Below are positions 58,226 to 64,000 of a stretch of DNA of 64,000 nt, piece by piece. The position numbers and the translations under genes were made by a program. Origin of the DNA: a virus. The notes under the pieces were generated by a model. It did not search any database, was not told the DNA's origin, and saw nothing but the letters and a program-made list of their open reading frames with translations. The first letter of the stretch is position 1. Every line of letters begins with the position of its first letter. Where the stretch lies: the IMG/VR virus record IMGVR_UViG_3300046559_001153, positions 1-64,000 of that record; one strand, given 5' to 3'.

Positions 58226-59673
58226 AAATCAATGTTTTGCGCCGTGGTCAGTGGATAGTGATCGACCCGACGACCCCGGAAATTCTGACTGTGTTGGATA
58301 AAGCGTTGACGTACACAAAGCGAGAGTTCCTCTACGGTCTCGACCGTAAGCGGGCTCTGGCTGATGGTCGACCGCCGCTTCAGCTTGTAGATCTCGCTTG
58401 TTACACGCTCGATCACAAACAACGGGTGGCATGCGCCTACGGTTTCTACCCTCGCATTCGAAAGTTGTTGCGCGAGCTGGGGCACGAGGTGAATCTGAGT
58501 AATCTGGCCCCGCACCCGCATCCAGAGATCTTCGAACCGGACTGGAGCAACGTGCTCTCGTTCACAGAACTGCGATACCGACAACAGGAATTTCTTGAGC
58601 TGCTGATCAATAAAGATCAAGGACGATTCGACTGTCCACCCGGGTTTGGCAAGACAATGTTGATCGCCCTGGCTGCCCGGCTGTTTCCGAAAGCCAAGAT
58701 CGATATCACGGCCGTGTCCGCGGATGTTTGCCGCAACATCTGTAGCGAGCTCGAAACGGCGTTGCCGAATGTTGGCTTGATTGGTGGCGGCAAAAAGCAA
58801 AAGGGTCACCGGGTGACTGTGTACGTGGCCAAGTCGTTGTGTCACAGCCCGGCGGATGCGGATATTCTTTTTGGCGACGAATGTCACCAGCTTCCGTGTG
58901 ACAGCTACATCGAGCATTTGACCCGATACCGCTACGCCAGGAAGTACGGCATGTCGGCCACACACGACATGCGATTGGACGGCCAGGACATGCGGGTTGA
59001 ATCGGTTTTCGGCCCGATCATCATGCAGCTGTCCTACCAGGAAGGCGAGGAGAACAAACTGGTTGTGCCTATCCGAGTCGAGTGGACAGACGTCGAAATG
59101 GATTACGACCCGTGCGCCGGAATGGACCAGGTTGAGAAGCTCCGACACGGAATCTGGCGAAACGATTATCGCAACTCGTTGATAGCGGCTGATGCTCGAC
59201 AACACCGGGCAGACGAACAAGTGCTGATCGTTGTTAACACGATCGATCACGCTGTCCATTTGAAACAGGTGTTGCCCGAGTTTACGTTGGTTTACGCGGA
59301 GAACGGCTTGGACGCCATTCATCGTCGCCGGTATACGAAGTGGGGGCTCATTCCGGAGAATGAGCCGTTGATGACCCTCGAGCGTCGCAGTAAGTTGCGG
59401 GTTAAATTTGAATCAGGTGAGTTGAAGAAAGTCATCGCGACCGGTGTGTGGTCGACGGGCGTTGACTTTCGTCAGTTGGAAGTCCTGATTCGAGCCGACG
59501 CCAGCGGTAGTCCGACGCTCGACACTCAGCTTCCTGGCCGTATCTCCAGGTTAAGCGCCGAGACCGGCAAGAACTGCGGGATCTTGCGAGACTACCGCGA
59601 TCAGTTCAACAAGACGTTTGCGCAGCGGGCCAAACGTCGTGAAGCCAATTATGCGGCTAATGGATGGGAGTAA
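58222..59673 (+). CDS. SF2 helicase, UvsW-like
   Basis: 483 residues. Helicase motifs: RFDCPPGFGKTMLIALA (motif I, ~135-150), ILFGDECHQLP (DEAH-type motif II, ~218), YGMSATHDMRL (motif III), VIATGVWSTGVDF (motif V) and LDTQLPGRISRLS (motif VI, ~434-446). An N-terminal ~120-residue domain resembles the substrate-recognition part of T4 UvsW. Such helicases remodel recombination intermediates and forks, consistent with the nearby SbcCD and DnaB-like genes. Confidence 0.85.
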   Translation: MKINVLRRGQWIVIDPTTPEILTVLDKALTYTKREFLYGLDRKRALADGRPPLQLVDLACYTLDHKQRVACAYGFYPRIRKLLRELGHEVNLSNLAPHPHPEIFEPDWSNVLSFTELRYRQQEFLELLINKDQGRFDCPPGFGKTMLIALAARLFPKAKIDITAVSADVCRNICSELETALPNVGLIGGGKKQKGHRVTVYVAKSLCHSPADADILFGDECHQLPCDSYIEHLTRYRYARKYGMSATHDMRLDGQDMRVESVFGPIIMQLSYQEGEENKLVVPIRVEWTDVEMDYDPCAGMDQVEKLRHGIWRNDYRNSLIAADARQHRADEQVLIVVNTIDHAVHLKQVLPEFTLVYAENGLDAIHRRRYTKWGLIPENEPLMTLERRSKLRVKFESGELKKVIATGVWSTGVDFRQLEVLIRADASGSPTLDTQLPGRISRLSAETGKNCGILRDYRDQFNKTFAQRAKRREANYAANGWE

Positions 59674-59675
59674 GT

Positions 59676-60341
59676 ATGCCACTGGTTAATGCGAGATTGG
59701 TGGAATTGACCGCCGGTGTCGTCCGTGCCACGTACATTCAAGAACGCAGTCTGATTGACGGTAAATCGTACATCCCGTCGGTTAAGTGGGATGGTAATGG
59801 GCACGGTAGATCGGCTGATTCGATCTGGCAGAAGATCGCACAGAAGCTGTTGCTTTACGGAGTGGAGCCTGGCAATTTTGTTCGACATTATTTCGAGCGT
59901 ATCGCCGTGGTTGGCGGAAACCGGATAGCGTATTACCCGACTGATCTTTTGAATGAGAGCCTGATCAAGGCATATCGCGATGACTGGCGTCCTATCGCGA
60001 TTGCTGATCTGCGTGACTCGTTCAATTTTCAGACGAACATAGCGAGAATCGCCTTCCTGACGTATCAGGGTCTGCGAAAGGTTGACGCTATCGAGGCGAC
60101 CAAGGCCGTACTGTGGGATCTCGATGTGGAGCTGACGCCCCTGTTTCGTTTCTGTTGGGCTGTCAGTATGAAACGAAAATCGTTTCGCAAGATTCGCGAC
60201 AACTATCTCTTATTGGCCGCGATCCAATACAGCAGCGACAGCGAGTGTTACGACGAGGTTTGGGGAGACCGGATTCCCCAGTCTTTTAAGACCTATGTAA
60301 TCAAGACTCTCGGTTTAGCGTGCAAAGGACGAAAGTTATGA
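59676..60341 (+). CDS. Hypothetical protein between two helicases
   Basis: 221 residues from ATG 59676. Mostly helical after a short beta start (YIQERSLIDGKSYIPSVKWD), with a basic C-terminus (SMKRKSFRKIRDNYLLLAAI; KGRKL). The stop overlaps the DnaB-like start (ATGA). Position suggests a helicase loader or fork accessory (gp59-like in context), but I see no sequence signature. Confidence 0.55.
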   Translation: MPLVNARLVELTAGVVRATYIQERSLIDGKSYIPSVKWDGNGHGRSADSIWQKIAQKLLLYGVEPGNFVRHYFERIAVVGGNRIAYYPTDLLNESLIKAYRDDWRPIAIADLRDSFNFQTNIARIAFLTYQGLRKVDAIEATKAVLWDLDVELTPLFRFCWAVSMKRKSFRKIRDNYLLLAAIQYSSDSECYDEVWGDRIPQSFKTYVIKTLGLACKGRKL

Positions 60342-61969
60342 CAGGGATGAAATTCAAAAAGAGAGAAATTGATACGACTGTCGCGACGCTGAGCGAGGCG
60401 GAAGTCGAACTGATGATGAAGACGGCCATTCGACGCGAAGATGTGTTCACGACGGTTCGTGGCCAGCTGACGGCCGAGATTCTGCACAATTATTCGGAGA
60501 TCCTGTTTGTCGTGTGGCTGGTACTTGAGACGCACTACACGAAACACAAGCAGATGCCCAAGTTCCAGACTCTCAGGGCCGAGCTGAAGGCACACTGTTC
60601 CAGACACAAAGAAGGCTCGACCGGGAACCTGGGAATTGACGAACTACGTCAGGCCATTTTGTTTTGTCGAGAAGCCTACTCGATCAAGCTGGCCGATTTT
60701 GATCCATTGTGGGCGATCGGAAAAATTCGATCGTTCCTGGAGGAGCAGCTTCTTGCCAAAGCTAAGAAGTCCCTCGAGGAAGAAGACCGACGCCCCGGCA
60801 ATCTGCCTGATTTTCTCAAGCAGATGCATGTGGCGTCGGAAGCGATTTCCAGCCTGCAGGGCGACAGCGCCGAACTGCCATTCCCGATTGGCTGGGAACC
60901 CCGCCCCTTGCCGGTGACATCGACCGGCATCGATTTTCTGGACAAGTTCATGGGAGGCGGGGATGCTCTGGGAGAGATCGCCGTGACGATTGGTGCAACT
61001 GGCGGATGTAAGACGACGCTGGCCAATCAGATTGCCTGCAGGCGTGCCCAGTATTACTGGACGCAGGCGAGGGATAACCCGGATGCTCCGAAGCAGATGG
61101 TCTACATGGTGCCTTATGAATCGCCGGTTGAGCCGGAACTTCGACAGAGGATTCTGATGTGCCACGCTGTTGTTCGTCGCGACGAGATGGAAGAGAAGGG
61201 TTGGGCCGGTTTGTCGACGTCTTCAACACCTAAGCCTTATGAGCTCGAGATGTTCAGAGGGGCGATCGCCAGTGGACATTTTCGTGGGGAACGCGAGCGT
61301 ATTGAGGATGCGTCAACCATTCTTAATTCGTCGTTACGATTCATCGACTGCAGTGGGGCTGACCGCGCTCACCCTAACCGCGGCGGCGGATTTGTTGACG
61401 AGCTGGCGGCGATTCTTCAAAATGAACTGCGGACCTACCCTGATCGACAGATCGGCACGGTCATTATCGATTACGCCGGCGTGATGGTCGCAAAACATCT
61501 CGCGGCAACTGGTCAGGATTACAGTCAGCTCCGCCATCATCTCGCCAACTTGCCCCTGCAACTTCGCGATCGAATCGCCTTGCCGATGAATTGTTCGATC
61601 TGGCTGATGCATCAGCTGGCTGGCGCCGCCAACAAGAAGTCGGCGTGGGCGAACATGCATCACTCCGATTCGCAGGAATGCAAGACACTCGCAGATAACT
61701 GCAGTTTCGCGTTTGTTCTTGGAAACATCGATGCTAACGGGCATTGTGTTATCCGCTGCACGAAGCATCGTCGTCAGCCCCGTCACGAACAGGAGATCAT
61801 TAAAGTGGAAGGACAACTAGCCCGAGTCCGCAGTACTCAGGGACAATACTACTACGACGCCCGACGTGCCCAGATTGTCAGTTACGCCGACGCCCAGAAA
61901 ACCATGTCAGCAGAAGAAACACGCCCAGCTCAACGTGGCAGTCTGGGAGTACCCGACTATGAGGGGTAA
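60338..61969 (+). CDS. DnaB-like replicative helicase
   Basis: 543 residues. An N-terminal helical domain (~1-180) precedes a RecA-type ATPase: ITSTGID-type entry (TSTGIDFLDKFMGGG), Walker A variant GATGGCKTTLANQ (~219), Walker B IGTVIIDYAG (~371), and a C-terminal KHRRQPRHEQEIIKV segment as in DnaB/gp41 DNA-binding loops. Unwinds the phage fork ahead of the polymerase. Walker A has Cys before Lys (GCKT), a small variation. Overlaps the primase gene downstream, giving a helicase-primase pair. Confidence 0.85.
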   Translation: MTGMKFKKREIDTTVATLSEAEVELMMKTAIRREDVFTTVRGQLTAEILHNYSEILFVVWLVLETHYTKHKQMPKFQTLRAELKAHCSRHKEGSTGNLGIDELRQAILFCREAYSIKLADFDPLWAIGKIRSFLEEQLLAKAKKSLEEEDRRPGNLPDFLKQMHVASEAISSLQGDSAELPFPIGWEPRPLPVTSTGIDFLDKFMGGGDALGEIAVTIGATGGCKTTLANQIACRRAQYYWTQARDNPDAPKQMVYMVPYESPVEPELRQRILMCHAVVRRDEMEEKGWAGLSTSSTPKPYELEMFRGAIASGHFRGERERIEDASTILNSSLRFIDCSGADRAHPNRGGGFVDELAAILQNELRTYPDRQIGTVIIDYAGVMVAKHLAATGQDYSQLRHHLANLPLQLRDRIALPMNCSIWLMHQLAGAANKKSAWANMHHSDSQECKTLADNCSFAFVLGNIDANGHCVIRCTKHRRQPRHEQEIIKVEGQLARVRSTQGQYYYDARRAQIVSYADAQKTMSAEETRPAQRGSLGVPDYEG

Positions 61970-63086
61970 TCTGAAAGCGACCGGCCGCGTTAAGTTGAAA
62001 TCATCTGGCCGTCTGGAACCGGGACAGGTGATTAACCCTAAATTGTACAGGGCTCTCGAGAAACGTTTTGGCGAGGTGCGTGTAGGCTCGCCAGGGCTCG
62101 AGCTGATCGGCAAAACTGAGCGAATTACGACAGCGTCCGGCCGCGATCATCCTGTCTTGTCGGTGAGGTACTGGGGGGAGCATTACGCTGTCTGCTGCCC
62201 CAAATGCGGAGATACCAAACATAGGCTCTATTTCAGCCAGCGATTTGGTGTCAGCGACAAGCACGGGCTCAATAAGAATCTCGTGTATTGCTTCAACGAG
62301 AACTGCTATGCCGAGTGGGAAGACCGAGAACACCTGTACTCTTTGTTGTTCAACTTCAATATCGGTTCTCAGAAAATTACGGATTTGCGTAAAGGCAAGA
62401 CTCTGACTGAGGTCGAGCTGAAGGTGGTGATCCCCGGCATCACTTACAAGTTGGAAGATCTCGATGAAGATCATGCTTCTCGACGATACATTGAAAGCCG
62501 CGGTTTCGATCCAAACACCCTGTCAAAAATCTACGGGGTGTCTTATTGCGCGTTTGCCCAGGATTACCGCGTGCACAGGCGTATCTTGATCCCCGTCTAC
62601 AATGACGGGAACCTTGTCGGCTGGCAGGCTCGCTATGTGGGTGAACTGGATTGGAAGGGTGAGAATAAGTCAGTCAAGAAGTACCATACCTGCCCGGGCA
62701 TGAGGAAGTCTCTTTGCCTGTACAACCTGGACAGGGCTAAGCACTATCCGACCGGGGTAGTTGTTGAAGGTGTGACTGATGTGTGGTCCTTCGGTCCAAT
62801 GGCCGTCTCTGGTTTCGGAGACAAGATCTCCCCAGGTCAAGTCGACTTGCTCGTTAAACATTTTCAGAACAAGTCGTTGTTGATTGTGTTGGATAGTGAG
62901 CCGAGCGCGTTGGAAAAAGCGCACGAAGTCGCGGAAGAACTGCGTGGCCGAATCGTGAAGGGCGTAGCCGTGATAACGTTGCCCGACGGATCTGATCCGG
63001 CTGATCTGGATCGACGAGTTCTGTGGCAGATCGCTAAGAAACAGGCGGCAGAGCAGGGTGTGTTCTGCTCATTCAAACGGGCGTAA
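61959..63086 (+). CDS. DnaG-type primase
   Basis: 375 residues from ATG 61959 (GGGAG site), overlapping the helicase gene by 11 nt. A zinc-binding domain (CPKCGDTKHRLYF, then CFNENCYAEW, ~79-117) precedes the RNA-polymerase/Toprim part (RRYIESRGFDPNTLSKIYGV; VVEGVTDVWSFGPMA, ~268; SLLIVLDSEPSALEKA, ~308; LPDGSDPADLD). All elements of a DnaG-like primase are present in short form, as in phages. Its TAA stop opens the last A/T dyad element. Confidence 0.85.
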   Translation: MRGNLKATGRVKLKSSGRLEPGQVINPKLYRALEKRFGEVRVGSPGLELIGKTERITTASGRDHPVLSVRYWGEHYAVCCPKCGDTKHRLYFSQRFGVSDKHGLNKNLVYCFNENCYAEWEDREHLYSLLFNFNIGSQKITDLRKGKTLTEVELKVVIPGITYKLEDLDEDHASRRYIESRGFDPNTLSKIYGVSYCAFAQDYRVHRRILIPVYNDGNLVGWQARYVGELDWKGENKSVKKYHTCPGMRKSLCLYNLDRAKHYPTGVVVEGVTDVWSFGPMAVSGFGDKISPGQVDLLVKHFQNKSLLIVLDSEPSALEKAHEVAEELRGRIVKGVAVITLPDGSDPADLDRRVLWQIAKKQAAEQGVFCSFKRA

Positions 63087-63101
63087 CTTTTCAAAAAGTT
63101 A
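63084..63101. repeat. A/T dyad element, copy 8
   Basis: TAACTTTTCAAAAAGTTA, identical to copy 5. The primase stop codon is its first three bases, and the TTAAGGAG ribosome site of the next gene follows 6 nt later. Confidence 0.85.
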
Positions 63102-63121
63102 ACAATTTAAGGAGTCGCGGT

Positions 63122-64000
63122 ATGGCTGATCGTGTGCTGATTTCTGATCTGTCCGCGTCGAAAGACAATACTAAAAAACAGCTGAGCAAGCAGGCAGTTG
63201 CCGGTTTGCGTGTCTATCCATTTACTGCCCCGGGGATGCCGAAACCGGGTCCGTCTTTTGTCGCCGCCGCCCGACAGTGGGTTGGAGAGCCCGACGAGCC
63301 TCCGCATGTCCTGTCGAAAGATCAGATCGTTAGGAGGAAAGAAGCGTACGATAAAGCTGTGAATGAACAACTCGCTCAGTTTTATGAGGACGCGTTATAC
63401 AATCCTTTCGATATGCCCGTCGGCTTCAGGCACAAGGATCCGCCATTCCGTGAAGCGCGTTTTGGGTCTAGCCATTTCGTCCCTGGCAGTTTATGGGATA
63501 CGTCTAATATGGGCGACAGGCATAACATGCCTCCGGGCGGATATGGCCCGCGTCGTGCTCGAATCATGGTTATCGGAAAGACGCCTAACCAGGATGAGGT
63601 CAGGCATAACCGTAATCTGGTTGGCGGACCCGGTAGCTATCTTCTCGAGATGCTTCGTCAGTACGGTATTGATGACATGGCCAGCTGGTATGTGACCAGC
63701 CTGGTGAAATTTATCCCGCCGAGGGATAAGACGGCTCTCGCAGCTGAGTGGGTTCAAGACTGCGCTCCGCTGTTGCAGATGGAATTAAGAATCGTTCGAC
63801 CGGAGATCATTCTTTGTCTCGGCGCTGATGCAGTGAAGGCTGTGTTTGGTAAGGGAGTCAAGTTGGCCGAGGTTGAAGGTCGTGATGTTCCCCTTACGTA
63901 CAATTACCATTTATCCGATAGTCATTATCCATTGCGCCACACGGCGAAAGTTTTCTCAGTCGTGCACCCTGCTTTCGTCATGCGTACTCCGGCCGAGGGG
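63122..64000 (+). CDS. Uracil-DNA glycosylase-like protein, 3'-partial
   Basis: At least 293 residues, open at the window end. After a ~135-residue N-terminal extension comes a UDG-superfamily (family 4/5-like) core: RIMVIGKTPNQDEVRHNRNL, VGGPGSYLLEMLRQYGI, WYVTSLVKFIPPRDK, then IVRPEIILCLGADAVKAVFG and the VVHPAFVM motif. In phages such a domain is sometimes fused in front of a family-A DNA polymerase; whether that holds here lies beyond the window. TTAAGGAG ribosome site upstream. Confidence 0.75.
   Translation, partial: MADRVLISDLSASKDNTKKQLSKQAVAGLRVYPFTAPGMPKPGPSFVAAARQWVGEPDEPPHVLSKDQIVRRKEAYDKAVNEQLAQFYEDALYNPFDMPVGFRHKDPPFREARFGSSHFVPGSLWDTSNMGDRHNMPPGGYGPRRARIMVIGKTPNQDEVRHNRNLVGGPGSYLLEMLRQYGIDDMASWYVTSLVKFIPPRDKTALAAEWVQDCAPLLQMELRIVRPEIILCLGADAVKAVFGKGVKLAEVEGRDVPLTYNYHLSDSHYPLRHTAKVFSVVHPAFVMRTPAEG

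Noticed and set aside
58189-59322. 377-codon open frame on the minus strand
   Set aside because: Lies wholly antisense to the SF2 helicase, with no protein features; a shadow of a codon-biased gene.

Overview
The window is a stretch of a tailed-phage genome, dense with genes (about 84 called, almost all on the + strand, many joined by ATGA/GTGA/TGATG stop-start overlaps). The virus looks like a large contractile-tailed phage. It has a gp25-like protein followed by a baseplate-J (gp6-like) protein, a long tail-fibre/adhesin region, a terminase large subunit, and its own replication and recombination set. The window ends inside a gene, so the genome is larger than 64 kb. I infer, without being able to run a search, that the host is a planctomycete. 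Three things point that way: the repeated 'ALEALPxIGxGN...FxGxLxGxxVPLL' units in the 1300-residue fibre protein, the secreted CxxCxGxG protein, and the DUF1257/DUF2997/Ycf46-like cassette.

Layout. 1-7.3 kb: baseplate or virion proteins, a class-3-type lipase, a sigma-70-like factor, gp25-like and gp6-like wedge proteins. 7.3-11 kb: membrane, lipoprotein and secreted proteins including a papain-like peptidase, probably lysis or envelope related. 11-24.7 kb: virion and adhesin proteins, among them at least four paralogues with a common N-terminal 'NxxRxYPL' module, one with 57 consecutive threonines, and one with six ~115-residue repeats. 24.7-26.8 kb: a fused GT9-GT2 glycosyltransferase that could modify those adhesins. 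27.6-28.5 kb: structured non-coding DNA around a phage csrA gene. 29-38.6 kb: small accessory genes including the Ycf35/DUF2997/Ycf46-like module, a cupin and a GP88-family protein. 38.6-47.3 kb: two minus-strand genes (one is the terminase), a CHC2-zinc-finger primase-like protein, and four consecutive genes that all end in the same C-terminal hexapeptide-like tag. 47.4-64 kb: RNase H, an iteron-like repeat region next to a candidate initiator, nucleotidyl- and cytidylyltransferases, SbcD/SbcC-like (gp47/gp46) proteins, an SF2 helicase, a DnaB-like helicase, a DnaG-like primase and the start of a uracil-DNA-glycosylase-like gene.

The most interesting unexplained signals are: (a) the shared C-terminal [KR][KR][IV]I[IL]R tag on four adjacent proteins; (b) the four-copy palindromic iteron array with a GC hairpin beside a Cys-rich candidate replication protein; (c) an 18-bp A/T dyad present eight times, usually overlapping stop codons; (d) a 28-bp-stem RNA next to csrA; (e) a short peptide motif shared by two otherwise unrelated virion proteins.
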